Positions 50,401 to 60,212 of a DNA stretch of 64,000 nt are shown here, piece by piece (position 1 is the first letter of the stretch; every line of letters starts with the position of its first letter). The notes under the pieces were generated by a model. That model saw only the letters and a program-made list of their open reading frames with translations. It ran no database searches and was not told the origin of the DNA. Source of the DNA: Hyposmocoma kahamanoa (Eukaryota; Arthropoda; Insecta; Lepidoptera; Cosmopterigidae); assembly GCF_003589595.1 (NCBI RefSeq), contig NW_020653945.1, positions 2,942,042-3,006,041 on the forward strand, in the 5' to 3' direction. The position numbers were made by a program, and so were the translations under genes.

Positions 50401-53400
50401 CTTTCTTATCATCACCATTATTTACGGCGAACATGTTGCTTGACATGTTCGCCATTGAGTGGTGACCTTTATTTGAGTAAACAGGAACACTAACCTTGAC
50501 GCCATCGTCAATGTAGTAAACTCTAATATTGTCTATAGTTAATGTTTTACCTAGTGTGGTTCTAGTGCCACTGTACATCGTCACATTTGAAACCTCGTAA
50601 CCCTAAACGAAATCCCTTTTTTACTCTTCAAGCGCAATATCGGGCAACTAAAGCTTAAAATATAATTTGCAGGCCCTGTTTTAGGTAAAAAGTAAAGATA
50701 TAATTCTAATTATATCTTTACTTTTTTCTTTTGTCTTAAAATTATTTGTAGTAATTCTGTTTCTTGTGCCTTTTCAAAAATTCACATTAGTGGAGGTTAC
50801 GAAGTTTACGAATTTAGCCAACTGTGGCAGGGTTGCCAAACATTAGGGAATTCTCGTAAATGTCGGTGGAATATTACGAAATTTTTGAATGAAAACAATT
50901 TCTGAGTAAAAAAATAACTCATTCATGTCGATGGTTTTTCTGAATTATTGGAATCGGTTTCAATGTTACGCAGCAGTTAAATTAACCGGGACTAAAATAA
51001 AATTAAAATGTTATTTTTTAGCGTAAATTAAAATATTTGTTTTATATTAACTTAAAGAACCGTCAGGCTTTATTTACAGTGCTGCGGAATGGACTGGAAG
51101 CGAAATTTTTAACGAAATTGTACACAGCGTAATAAACTTTATGTCAATTGTGTAACGTACAAACTAGATATAATACTTCATTATTGTGCGGTGCGGTAAT
51201 TCTTGAGACTCCACGTGAATTCTCCGGAACACGCGCGTGCTGCTTTTTGGCTCCTATCTAGTTTGTAATTTACACAATAGAGATAAAGTTCATTTTGCTA
51301 TGGTAACAAAAATTCGCTTCTATTTGGTTCCGCAGCAGTGTAAATTGTGCCTAAAAGGGTATTGTAGAGCCTTTTCAGTTTGTGGTCTCTGCCTAATTAC
51401 CCTGGTAATTTAATAAGTACTCAAGTATAACGAGGTCTGTCCCAAACGTATCGGACCTTCGTCCGTTATTCCGCGCTGGGTCTATTACTCATAATCCGGT
51501 TCGTGGCATACTTCAAAGTAATCTCCATTTGACTGAACAATATGCTGTCACCGGTGCGTCCGCATCCCGAAGCAGTTATGGAAGTCAGTTTTCGGAATAG
51601 CCCTCAATGCACTCGACGCACTTTTTCTCTCTGTCGTTTCTATCTTCAAACTAACGCCCTTCGAGTGAAATTTTCAATCTTAGGAACAGCCAAAAATCGG
51701 AAGGTGCTACGTCGGGACTGTACGGAGGTTGACGAAGTTCAATAATCTTGTGTTTGCCAAAAACTGTTCAGTCGAATGGAGTTACTTTCAAGAATATCAT
51801 GAGCCGGATAATAATTAATAGAACAAGTGCGGAGTAGCACCGAGTTACACGACGCGAGAGTTTTCGTGCAGCCATAGTTACCACTCTTTCACGTACATTA
51901 ATAGCGAATCTGAATTCTGTTTACTAGGCAACAATATTTCAATTCCTCGGAACAATACAACCGCGCGGCCGGGACTCTCATTTACGTTAAAACGTGAAAG
52001 CTAAAGGAATGACATGATAGTTTGTGAACGTTTCTGAACACGTGCACGTGGTCGCTGCGCGGCGGCCACGCGGCAGATGCGTGGCGTCGTGAGCGCGTTG
52101 AAATTCGTGTCGAATAAAAGCGCCTTAACGGGAGACTATCGCATGCTTTTGCGACAAACCTCGTTGTATCGTAAAATATTGAGTAATGTTTCACGTTAGG
52201 CAATAAACTCTGGTTCAACCTTCAGATCACAGTAATTTTTCTTTCTATTATTCTATTATTCTATCTTTGTTCAATCTTTGTATAAATAATAATAACTCCT
52301 AATAAGTTCTTAATTTTTTAAATGTGGTTGAAATTTTAATACGAATTGTTCTACAATTTTGCCCCACGGTATTGCTTTACTTACAGGGTCCAGCATAAAG
52401 TTGTAAAGTAATTTAGAAATATGAGAGTATTCTTGAAAGTGAACACTTAAAACAATCTTTCCAAAAATATTAAACAAAAAATTCTGACAATCCATGGACA
52501 ATCAAGTCCCAAAAACTGATATCACCTTTTTGCTACAATTTGTGTAAACCAATCTAGAAAATAGTCGTCTTAGATATTCACCTGGTCTTCAGAGTTGGTA
52601 GGGGTTGGCTTGTTATCTTCGCTTCCACTGTCGGAGCAGTCCTCTTCGAGGAGGGGTTCCAGTCTTCTCCTGAAAACATCCCTACGTTACCATTTTAACG
52701 TTAGTTCGTGGTTTTTAAAATTTTGTTTTTGTTCTACAGGTGGTTTCGTTAGATCTCGTATTCTTTATGTAAGAACTTGTTTTGGAGAATTGTACTTCTC
52801 AGTAGAAATGTATCTGCAACTTACAAGATATTTGCAAGTTTCATTGGAACAGTATCCTCAACCTGCAAGATTATTGCAAGTTTCAGTGAAACTGTATTTT
52901 AAACTTGCAAGGTTGTTGCATGCTTCAGTGAAACTATACTCCAGACTTGCATGGTCGTTGTAAGTGTCAGTGAAACTGTATTCCGAACTTGAAAGATTGT
53001 TGCAAGTTTCAGTGAAGCTGCATTCTGAACTTGCAATGTTTTTGCAAGATTGAGTGATTGTATATTCTAACCTTGCAATGTGGTTTATAGTAAATCGAGT
53101 AGTATATTAAAATACTGACCATTTTTGGTGTGATTCTACCAATAACTGGAACTAGTTTCACTATGAGAACTTATTTGAAATCGCAGAAATAACTTAGCTT
53201 TTTCCATACATTAACAAATCGTCGCCTTACTTCCTCAAACTCGTATCTTAAAGCACAAGTTACTGAAATGCAAAAAATGGATTCTATATACAAATTTTGC
53301 AGGCTGATTTCACATCACATGTCCTCCATATTTACACACTGGTTTTTACCTATTCTTTAAGTAATGCATCCAAATTAAAACCTTAGATAAGAAATTTAAA

Positions 53401-56400
53401 ATAAATAGAAAGTTTTGCCATCTCCTCAGTAATCACTCTTCACAAGATACGACTTTGAGAAAGTAAGGAATCGAAATGTTATATATACTTTAGTTAATTT
53501 AGTGCTCGTTAATAAATAATACGCCTTCAACGCGTAATACTTGGCCAGGAATTGTGAAACTATACTCCGCACCGTTGGTGGAAGAAGATCACATTTGCAA
53601 AATGACAATTTCTCAGAAGAGACGTTTAATGATTCAACGAACCATCTTAATCGATAACTTTTTGTGTGTGGTGTAGTGGCTTAGTGATGTAGTATGGTAG
53701 TGGGCTATAGCTAATATTGCTTTGTTCATACTGAAAGGTATAATCACTTCCTTAAAATCACCCTGTACGTGGACTTCATATTACATTCAACAGGTTCTTG
53801 CATAAAGAAATCGAGCCTTGGCAATAGAGATTTAAAGTGCGTTCTCGGAGGCACAACGGCATTAAAGTGTAAGTCACTTTTAAGTTTTACTTTGTAGGTA
53901 CTTGAATTAGTTCAAAGTACTTTTAATAATCGTCAACATTTGTACATTCTCGACTGCATCAGTCGCGTGTTTTTAAGGTTTACGAACGCACTGTTGAATT
54001 AAAAATAACCATTGATAGAAAGTCAAGGAACAAATAACAAATATGTCGCATTATCAATAATGAAATAACGTAATTCAAAAAAGTAATTTCTGGGAAACAA
54101 ACGAAAAGAAAGCGTACGTGGCACCAGTCATAGGTCGCGCCCTTGATTTTTTTTTATACAAAATATAAGTGCGCATTTGACCTCCGTCTCACCTGATGGA
54201 AAGTGACGATGAGGTCGACAATGGAGTATGCATATTATTCAAGTAATAATACCTATTCACTCTCGCCTTGAAAAGGCTCAAGTTATAACAATCAGGGACC
54301 AAGCCTGTTCGTCATATACGAGTAAATGTGGAAAGCGTAACGCTTCGTGCGAATCTTTGGAATATCCACAACATAGGGGTGGAACCCAAGCCTACCCCTA
54401 GTCCCCCGGTGATGAAAAGGGGAAGGCGGAATTAAATCGTGTAATTCATCGCACTTTCTCCATGATATATCCTGTAAAATACCGATAAGCAGGCGGTGTT
54501 CAAGGCTTTGCAGCGTCGCCTCCGTAATTCCGAGCCGGAATAAAGCAACGTCTGCAAAATAACTTTTTATATCAATAGCATACACAGATATGTATCTTGC
54601 CAAGCCAAGAACCGCGATAATCAGGACACGAAAGAAACACGTACGTAGTCAAGAACCGCTGTATTCGAAGAGAGACAACGTTTTTTCTCTAACCGTCTCA
54701 TAGGACAATCTTAGGAGTCTATATAACCTCAGATGCTTTGGTTGATTCCGCACATCGAGTATATAACCAGAAATAGAGACGAAATGTCATTTAATTTGTT
54801 TGAAAACTATTCTGCCATATCATTACTGTGACAACTGCGCTCTGATTGGCCAACCCGAATTCGAAACAATTGACGGGTGTCGTCAATTGTTTCACTTTAA
54901 ATCGACCAGTTAACTTGAGCTTTGCTATAATGGACGAAAATTGCAAAATTACATGTTTAATTACCGATGAAATTTGATTCCGTTTGTCTTGTAATTAGAT
55001 GTTTTGCAGTTATCCCCCATACAACCAAATGGAATAGCACACCATTGTTAAGAGATATTTTCTGTATTACAATAAATACAGAATATTTTTGGAATATACG
55101 GAGACGTACACATAGGCCAGTTGTTGGCGCTGTCTGTATTTCAGTGCAAACGAGAGTTGATGTTTATAAGTGATGTATCTGATGGGTTACCAGGAATATA
55201 TGGCCCTTATTTTGTCACTATATCTGCTTATTTTTCCGATGATTTCCGATGAATCACTTTGGAAAAAATATATAGTAAAATTAAGGATATACACTGTTTA
55301 CTATATGGTATGAAAACACGAATGTTAAAAATTTTCACGATAAAAAAAAAACATAAATTTACCTCGAATTTTTACAAGAAAATCGCTGTATTCAATATGG
55401 TACTTTACATATACCAATGATTTTTTAATATCATCTGAACTAAATAGAACACGTATAGTACGATATACATTTTTCGAATGACTATTGTTTCTATGAAAAA
55501 AAAAAATCTGAAATAAAGCCAGTGTCTCAGTGCTCGACCCAAGCAGAATGCACCGTGTTAGTACGGGAAAAATTTGAATTCTAGCTGAGGTATTTTTAAA
55601 CATTAAAATAAATGAAAAATATAAATAAATGACTGAAAAACATAAATGAAGGACTTTTATCTAATAAAACTACTTCTTAAGCATGATCACATGTAGCTTT
55701 ATTATATTTATTATATTAGTGACATTGGGTCACGGAATCGCTTAAGGATGATTTGGACATGGAACGTGAGCGCAGGGCCCTTTGCATTCGAGCTAATTTG
55801 CTTTCTCGGAGGTTTGCGCGTTGTACAAATGAAGTTAAAGTCACACTGTTTAGAGCTTATTGTAATTCTCTGTACACGTGCAGCCTGTGGTTGAATTATA
55901 CTCAGGGTGCATACAGGGCTCTGCGTACGCAATATAACAATGCTTTCAGGGCGCTGATGGGGCTTCCACGTTACTGTAGTGCTTCAGGGATGCTAGCCAC
56001 GTCTGAGATTGATAGCTTTTCTGCCATCATCAGAAAACGTATCACATCCCTGTTACAGAGGGTGCGGGGAAGCTCCAACGGTCTCCTGCGGACAGTAGCA
56101 GATAGACTGCACGTGGACAGTGCTGTAATGCAGCACTGGACGCGTGTTCACATAACTAAGGACACCGCTGTCACGTACAATCATTATGTGCCGTAGTGGT
56201 GCCTTGTTTCCTTTTGTTTATTATAGATAATTCTGTCATAAATATGCTGTTACTAACATAGTATATAAGGTTACTTGTTACTAATACTATGGACTACGGT
56301 TCGAAATAAATGATTTTTATTTATTTATTTATTTATTTATTACACCATTTTGGTGAAATTACAGACACATGGGACTTGTGAACTTATATCTCAGGGTGAT

Positions 56401-59246
56401 GGGCGCAGTGGTATTGCCCTCAGATCTTTGCGATTTAAAGCTCTGAGTGGCACTGCAGCTATGGACAGGCGTGTAGCTTACAATCAGGCGCACGACTTGT
56501 TCGTCCCGTCACAAAAAGAAAACCATGAGTACCATATGCTGTCTGGCTAGTGCCAAATATGTTATAATTGTATTTGATTTGAAAAGTGACATGTTTCATT
56601 TCGTAGGTTATTTTTAAAATTTATTTTGTTGCTTCCCAAAAATTCCACTTTTCGGAGTAAGTTACTTTCTTATTGACGTGCGACATTATTATTTGTTGGG
56701 TCCTAATTTTGCCAATTATGCAAAAAGTCAATGCCAGATTCTACCGAAATGTGAAAATTAATATACAAAGATGACTCAAATTTTCTGTAATTTTTTATTA
56801 TAATTAATAATAATACTAAGGTAATTAATTATATCAACGATGCAAAGACGAAACGTCTAACGTGCATTTGGAAAATATTATTTCGTAATTTGCATGCAAT
56901 TATGATGTTATAAAGAACCTAGTACAGACTCCAGCTGTCACTAAGAGACTTATTTTACATGAAATGTAACTTCTTATAGAACTTTTTGAGAGAAATAACG
57001 CATTTTGTATTGTATTGTATTATATCCTCATTTTGTTTAAAAAGTAAGATAAAATAAAATAGAATTCCAAATTAAGGCACAAACAATGTCATTATTTATT
57101 TAGATATTAGGATCTTCTAGAAGCTCTGTTTTGCAACTACAGTCGTGTAGTCCCTTATTATATTATATTATATTGTATCCCAATTGAACTAACTTTTCTT
57201 CATTAAAATTTTACTATAAATAGAAGGTTCTATTGAAAAGTTCAAAGTTAATACAGAGTTTAAAACTTCTTTGTTTTTTTTTGTCCAGGGCCGTCTATCC
57301 TGGCATTGTCAATTAAAACAAGTATTAACACAACGGTATGTAATTTTAAAATCACAATATCAAATGAATACTTTACCTGGGCAGAAGTGGTCGCAGTGTT
57401 GTGGGTCCGGTGATCGTTGGAGCCATAAGCAGCTCGTCCATCATAAGCTCTGTGTCATCATCACCGGCGTACGACGATGATGACTTTGTTGGTGACTGTA
57501 ATTATATATAATCTGTAGTAGCAGTAGAGCTCCTTGTGCAAGAGTTCATCCAGCGAAGTACTGCCACCTTACTTGTTTTTGCCTCTAAGCAATAATGTAA
57601 GCATGCATTTCAGTTTTGAAGGGTTAGGCTGCTGGTGAAATTACAGGCACATGAGACTTTCAACTTATGTCTCAGGGTGACAGGCGCAGTAGCAGTAGCT
57701 CTGAGTGGCACTGCGACTGTTATTGACCGGTGTGTCGCTTAGCCAATCAGGTGCATGATTTGTTCGTTCCGTCATTTAGTATCTCAAAAAATCATTGGCT
57801 TACAATTATATGGACGTCGGGTCCGCGCTAAAAAGTGTCCGCACTTGTAAGGCGCTAAAATCGTATACAGAGCGCGACACTCCGCTTTAGTCTTCATTTG
57901 TTCTACTGACAGCGCGATACTGCGATGACATTACAATTTAAATTTCGAATAGGTTGACTTGGGACATTTTTTCGTGGTTTTTGTATTAGATCCGTCGTCC
58001 ATTTATTTGTAAGTCAATGCAAAAAATGCATGCTTTTAAAAATTAATAATGAATACCAAAAATACCCGTAATAGCATTTCTAAATATTAAAATATCATTT
58101 GGTTCGTTCATATGTTGAAATATAACGGCACCCCTATTTATTTATATTAAGACCTCTGTCGATTTCTCATTTCATTAGTGATACGAAATTAAACAGTAAT
58201 GAGTTCGACCTTATTGATCTGAATTATAGTAATAAGGTAAGGTCAAAATAACTAACTAACTAAAAAAGTCTTTTTACGTATGTAGTTCGTACAGGTTCCC
58301 CCTTCATTATCATTGTCATCATTATATATTCTACCAATCGTACATCATAAAACTAGAGTTACATTGACCCTTTTGGGGTTCACATACTCAACTTTGGGAA
58401 ACATCGCTTGATTATAGGAAACGAAACTATATTTTCTGATCGAAATCGCTTATATTTGTTTCTTCAAACAAACCAACATTCAGGTCACATGGTCACGGCG
58501 GACAGTCACATGACACGGTTGTAAAAATTAAAACGTAAGAACAGAAGACTGTTTTTTTTCGGTTCAATATTGGTTTGCACTGTGATCTAGTTCGATTATG
58601 CTCAAAGTTGTTTCATTAGAGATTCACTCTAACCTACAAAGGGACTATGTTAGTGAAAAAAATTGGGAGTGTATGAGAGTAGAACCCATTTAGGCAGATC
58701 GTGATTACAATGTTGGCTTTTCATGAACGGAATAATCCATATTACATAGAGAGTGCGTACAAAGTATAAGTATAATAGATTGTATTACATAGGTACGTAC
58801 AATAATGCTTTCAAATAAATTAGTTATGAAGAAAACATTTGATAACAAACAAGATGTGGAGGTATATTCGGTTCGACGAATTGTATAAAACTGAATATGC
58901 GTTTTTTTCGTACCAGCTATCAAAAATACTATTTAAGTTGACGAATTAGTGAAAAATCCATGTTATAAAAGCAGGGGGTCTACGTAAAACAGAGAAAATT
59001 GGTGTGGTCTGTGAGACACAAAAGTTTAAGAACCTCTGGTTTTGTCCTTTCAATCCAATGAACTCAATAATAATAAGAACACTTACGGACAGTGTACCAT
59101 GTTCAGAATCGGGTAGATTATCTGACAGGTCTCCTGATGAAGGTGTCCCCCACGCTTCTTCTCCGCTCGCCCCACTGCCTTCTCCGGTTTCCCCAGTACC
59201 TTCTTCAGTTCCTAGAGATGACTTCCACTCACTCACTCCGAGACAC
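35395..59246 (-). CDS. unidentified multi-exon gene, 3' part (eight core exons)
   Basis: Eight core exons (A to G and K, listed separately) join in perfect phase from 59246 down to 35395 and give at least 322 C-terminal residues. The 5' part is outside the window: exon A begins mid-codon with an acceptor. No enzyme domain is visible. The chain is acidic, Ser/Thr/Pro/Gly-rich and probably disordered, with an acidic hydrophobic motif (TELMMDELLMAP), a Gly-rich run, SP/TP phospho-sites, and a basic helical end terminating in GSISQI, a possible class I PDZ ligand. It could be the cytoplasmic tail of a membrane protein or a scaffold, which is inference. Exons H and I may give another C-terminus. 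Introns carry LINE, SINE, MITE and minisatellite insertions. Confidence 0.78.
36965..37075. other. isolated GC island in the last - strand intron
   Basis: About 110 bases of strongly GC-rich, CpG-rich sequence (gcggcgcggggagaag, ggcgcgccggcg) with AT-rich flanks. Neither strand gives a spliced frame that fits. Could be a promoter or an untranslated exon. Confidence 0.35.
37230..37255. repeat. 26-bp target-site duplication, left
   Basis: Identical to 41644-41669; brackets the Jockey-like LINE. Confidence 0.9.
38152..39291 (-). pseudogene. LINE linker and reverse transcriptase, broken
   Basis: DHQFGFREQHSTIDQVHRI, the FDKVWHKELIHKL motif, and GVPQGSVLGPILYLL. The FADD-containing part is missing or disrupted after a stop. 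Confidence 0.78.
39246..40001 (-). pseudogene. LINE endonuclease domain
   Basis: 251-residue open stretch: AAMYCPPKH, then IIGEDFNAKNVIWGSR (the GDFNAK motif) and MRSDRSPIIL (the SDH-like end), an APE-type endonuclease. Catalytic D is present in GEDFNAK; SDRSP replaces SDH. Confidence 0.82.
40516..41394 (-). pseudogene. LINE ORF1 (gag-like), broken
   Basis: Three pieces: a coiled coil (IRLQRLDEDMQKQINSLRDE), an RNA-binding-like part (IVKIMSNNCVKITAANEESY), and a zinc-knuckle-like end (YKLCQAYGHTQKYCAK) as in Jockey gag. Confidence 0.75.
41644..41669. repeat. 26-bp target-site duplication, right
   Basis: Partner of 37230-37255. Confidence 0.9.
41841..41943 (-). CDS. - strand gene candidate alternative exon H
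   Basis: Acceptor ccatttag, donor GAT|gtaagt, 103 bases. Frame 1 reads PESEEKIMEMEQLARAEAQT, an amphipathic helix. Frame 2 reads GSSDDAFADAVSMPERED. After G-I-H, exon K is read in another phase and ends KGSGSK; after F-I-H it keeps the GSISQI end. Confidence 0.5.
42028..42181 (-). CDS. - strand gene candidate alternative exon I
   Basis: GC-rich block with acceptor gttccacag and donor AAAG|gtaggc, 154 bases. From exon G it reads GGGSDPWSFRAACQRSLLRR in phase 0; from exon F it reads another open frame (SVPEVAAPAGGERRRGDSVP). Both continue into exon H. Two frames are open, so its coding role is uncertain. Confidence 0.45.
42405..42506 (+). CDS. THAP-like zinc finger N-terminus, partial
   Basis: Short frame MTKCAVNECKNTTDKHK ... 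ITFHKE. A start Met, C-x4-C spacing and an FHK motif fit the first third of a THAP DNA-binding finger. A donor (GAA|gtaacg) follows FHKE, after which the frame runs into a stop at 42506. It lies just downstream of a GC-rich stretch that could be a promoter, on the strand opposite exons I and H. The rest of the finger (second Cys/His pair, Trp, AVPTIF box) was not found, so it may be the first exon of a gene, part of a P-element-like transposon, or a relic. Confidence 0.4.
   Translation: MTKCAVNECKNTTDKHKIDTNITFHKEVTRFNL
42797..42875 (+). other. GC-rich candidate exon after a strong acceptor
   Basis: A strong acceptor (tgtattttgcag) opens a GC-rich patch in AT-rich DNA. Three + frames stay open through it, for example KFKHASVLQDDSQPRSAELS, so none can be preferred. 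It may belong to the THAP-like gene upstream. Confidence 0.25.
43246..43353 (+). other. coding-like terminal segment in interspersed repeat R3
   Basis: Acceptor attattgcag, then 35 codons and TAG (RPGSKGLLDEYELQHRAPAR and on to QFPFPPRLI). Its last part is repeated near 375-420, where a similar frame ends in SPFPPWLM. It is therefore part of a dispersed family rather than a single-copy gene. Confidence 0.35.
43320..44835. repeat. interspersed repeat R3, copy 2, interrupted
   Basis: Halves at 43320-43600 and 44600-44835 match 375-870. The 1-kb between includes hAT-like MITE copy 3. - strand: SKNELGKFFIYGPCDFLPVK then a donor-like aagtaagtatg. Confidence 0.6.
44319..44546. mobile_element. hAT-like MITE, copy 3
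   Basis: Same ends; duplication agtatagc on both sides. 228 bases. Confidence 0.9.
44923..45068 (-). CDS. - strand gene exon G
   Basis: Acceptor tagcttcag, donor TTGG|gtaagc, phase 1 in and 0 out. PTPADDKSTTRREVQKPPTP then EERLSPRAEMRLALDQGKDM and ADQDVSW. Splicing to exon K keeps the frame and gives the GSISQI end. Confidence 0.82.
45069..46005. other. intron F-G
   Basis: No repeat recognised. 45400-45600 is GC-richer, with a TATA-like ttataattatg on the - strand at about 45580; weak grounds for an internal promoter. Confidence 0.3.
46006..46137 (-). CDS. - strand gene exon F
   Basis: Acceptor ttaccaacag, donor CCGG|gtaagc, phase 1 in and out. SREFAEMRAGVGVRRDSASS then TPSTLERTTIHNPTPMHQLS; several SP/TP sites. 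Confidence 0.8.
46503..46690 (+). repeat. tRNA-derived SINE
   Basis: ggtggcttgcacaccggt then gggttcagtccccgg (box B), followed by a tail ending in a gatagatagattgataa run. Confidence 0.6.
46700..48290 (-). mobile_element. non-LTR retrotransposon 3' half (CR1/Jockey-like)
   Basis: - strand RT from SPFQSGFRSGHRTVTALTKV through a stop-broken stretch to the long ORF below, then an AT-rich 3' UTR. 5'-truncated; no endonuclease. Confidence 0.8.
47068..47985 (-). pseudogene. LINE reverse transcriptase C-terminal ORF
   Basis: 305 residues open: MPQGGVLSPLLFSIFINSL, the catalytic HLYADDLQIYSQ, then thumb and C-terminal region ending IGLRKYLLTRS. Upstream RT continues in frame until a stop near 48075. 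Confidence 0.85.
48375..48500 (-). CDS. - strand gene exon E, Gly-rich
   Basis: Acceptor ggtattgcag, donor TATG|gtaaat, phase 1 in and out. A Gly/Ala-rich run (AGGGGAGGATTAGGGHGGG) followed by FELSPDRTPTNEAPSMHLQY. A longer open frame upstream reads through the acceptor; the phase match with exon D supports the shorter exon. Confidence 0.75.
49668..49788 (-). CDS. - strand gene exon D
   Basis: Acceptor gtagctag, donor CCAG|gtgaga, phase 0 in and 1 out. VVSDIVTRPLVRRLAQGSGR then DDYCDAPHLPPSASDP. Clearly GC-richer than its surroundings. Confidence 0.78.
49823..49948. mobile_element. short MITE beside exon D
   Basis: Ends caataggggatat and atatcccctattg, a 13-bp perfect inverted pair, 126 bases, 34 bases from exon D's acceptor. 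Confidence 0.65.
50687..50726. repeat. perfect 18-bp hairpin
   Basis: aaaaagtaaagatataat and its exact complement around tcta. Confidence 0.8.
51427..51930 (-). mobile_element. mariner relic, C-terminal half
   Basis: - strand, shifting frames: KHKIIELRQPPYSPDVAPSD then FWLF, LKISLEG, RAIPKTDFHNCF, QSNGDYFEV. Ends with aggtctgtcccaaacg, a mariner-like terminal repeat. Carries the third catalytic Asp region only. Confidence 0.7.
52582..52669 (-). CDS. - strand gene exon C
   Basis: Acceptor gttttcag, donor CAG|gtgaat, phase 2 in and 0 out. RRLEPLLEEDCSDSGSEDNK: basic then acidic, resembling CK2 sites. Confidence 0.8.
52789..53082. repeat. 42-bp minisatellite, about seven units
   Basis: Units begin near 52789, 52831, 52873, 52915, 52957, 52999 and 53041, each close to gttgcaagtttcagtgaaac. 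The 42-bp period keeps a 14-codon frame open on the + strand until 52963. Confidence 0.85.
53083..54179. other. intron B-C stretch
   Basis: AT-rich; no gene, RNA or repeat recognised. Confidence 0.4.
54180..54300. repeat. interspersed repeat R6, copy 1
   Basis: tcacctgatggaaagtgacg, then ctcgccttgaaaaggc; matches 59515-59705. Confidence 0.6.
54300..54600 (-). mobile_element. LINE ORF2 C-terminal fragment
   Basis: - strand FADVALFRLGITEATLQSLE then PSPFHHRGTRGRLGFHPYVV and TKRYAF; sister of 31270-31430. Confidence 0.6.
54820..55170. repeat. interspersed repeat R7, copy 3
   Basis: Longest copy, with cgaattcgaaacaattgacg and ccagttgttggcgct. Confidence 0.55.
55305..55612. repeat. interspersed repeat R4, copy 2
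   Basis: Pairs with 6585-6780. Confidence 0.55.
55722..56342 (+). mobile_element. 5'-truncated LINE, ORF2 end plus tttat tail
   Basis: Reads in frame WVTESLKDDLDMERERRALC then FRAYCNSLYTCSLWLNYTQG, GLPRYCSASGMLATSEID, ending HYVP and stop at 56194-56196. The post-RT region of a LINE ORF2 with an intact frame. Ends in tandem attt repeats (56309-56342), the usual 3' end. Likely recent. Confidence 0.82.
56343..56512 (+). repeat. BMC1/L1Bm-like repeat, 3' part
   Basis: tggtgaaattacagacacat to cgcacgacttgttcgtcccg, directly after the LINE tail. Confidence 0.65.
56513..57376. other. intron stretch
   Basis: AT-rich, nothing recognised. Confidence 0.4.
57377..57495 (-). CDS. - strand gene exon B
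   Basis: Acceptor aattacag, donor CCCAG|gtaaag, phase 0 in and 2 out. SPTKSSSSYAGDDD then TELMMDELLMAPTITGP, an acidic hydrophobic motif that may bind a partner. Confidence 0.8.
57513..57782 (+). repeat. BMC1/L1Bm-like repeat, near full length
   Basis: gtagcagtagagctccttgt start and gatttgttcgttccgtcatt end; the best copy for the family. Confidence 0.7.
57793..58019. mobile_element. hAT-like MITE, copy 4
   Basis: Ends CATTGGCTTACAA and TTGTAAGTCAATG; duplication caaaaaat on both sides. Inserted just after the BMC1-like copy. Confidence 0.9.
58020..59086. other. intron A-B stretch
   Basis: AT-rich, nothing recognised. Confidence 0.4.
59087..59246 (-). CDS. - strand gene exon A
   Basis: Acceptor gtatttag, donor TCC|gtaagt, phase 2 in and 0 out; 53 whole codons. 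Gly/Glu/Ser-rich (TEEGTGETGEGSGASGEEAW) then GTPSSGDLSDNLPDSEHG. First exon of this gene seen in the window. Confidence 0.75.
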
Positions 59247-59514
59247 CTAAATACATTCGGTGGTTTTTTAAATGGAAACAAATTTAGGTAATAGCGGCGA
59301 AGAGTAAATATTCTCGGAAAAGAAGTACCTCGAAGCCGTTTTTATGAGTTGACGCCATAATATTGACTTAAACACAATTATTAAAGCACCGAAAATCACA
59401 CGCATGAACAACTCGTCCGCCATTATAATTTTCAGCATAAACAAATAGTTGTAATACTTCTAATTAAAGCAAGTCACACATAATTAATTACTTTGTCATT
59501 ATGTTTTCTTTTAT

Positions 59515-59705
59515 AATAAAGCAAGTGCGCATTCGACCTCTATCTCACCTGATGGAAAGTGACGATGAGGTCGACGGTGGAGCAGGCTAAATAATGCCTA
59601 CTCAATCTCGCCTTGAAAAGGCCAAAGTTATACCGTTCAGGGAACAAGTCTGCAGGCAGGGAATTCCATTCCATAGCCGTTCTCCTTGGAATATCCACAA
59701 GATAA
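59515..59705. repeat. interspersed repeat R6, copy 2
   Basis: Pairs with 54180-54300, extending to ctccttggaatatccacaag, which also occurs inverted near 54355. Confidence 0.6.
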
Positions 59706-59992
59706 TGCAACTAACATTTTGTAATCCAATGAGATGAGACAATTTAACTTTCTCGCTTGCAAGTATGCATTACTTATTGTTCTAAGTCTATTTAAGTCGC
59801 GTTCAGTTGTTTTTTTTTATTAAAGTGAAAGCGCCTTACTTATTGTGCAATATTTTGCTATGGCATGGGAATTAAAAGAACTTGCTTCAAGGAGACTGTC
59901 AGATTTTTCGTGTGGTTACATAGTCGGATAAAAATGTCAGGCGTTTCATTTGTTCAGTTGAAATTTTGTTGAAACAGATCTATATGACTTAA

Positions 59993-60212
59993 GCGTGAAA
60001 CACACAGAGAACGGTTGCGGGTCGGGTGCACGGCGGGTGTAATTCCGTATATTTATATGAACAACAATACACCACGGGTTTGGAACCCGAAACGGCTCGT
60101 CCCGTACCTGCGCGTGATTTGTTATCGTCCATATAAATGTATGGAATTACACCCGCCGTGCACCCGACCCGACACGCGTCCGACCCGCACCCGCTGTTAG
60201 CGTGTTTCACGC
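59993..60212. mobile_element. GC-rich foldback MITE
   Basis: Ends gcgtgaaacac and gtgtttcacgc. Inner arms gtgcacggcgggtgtaatt and aattacacccgccgtgcac are exact. 220 bases in AT-rich DNA. Confidence 0.75.
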
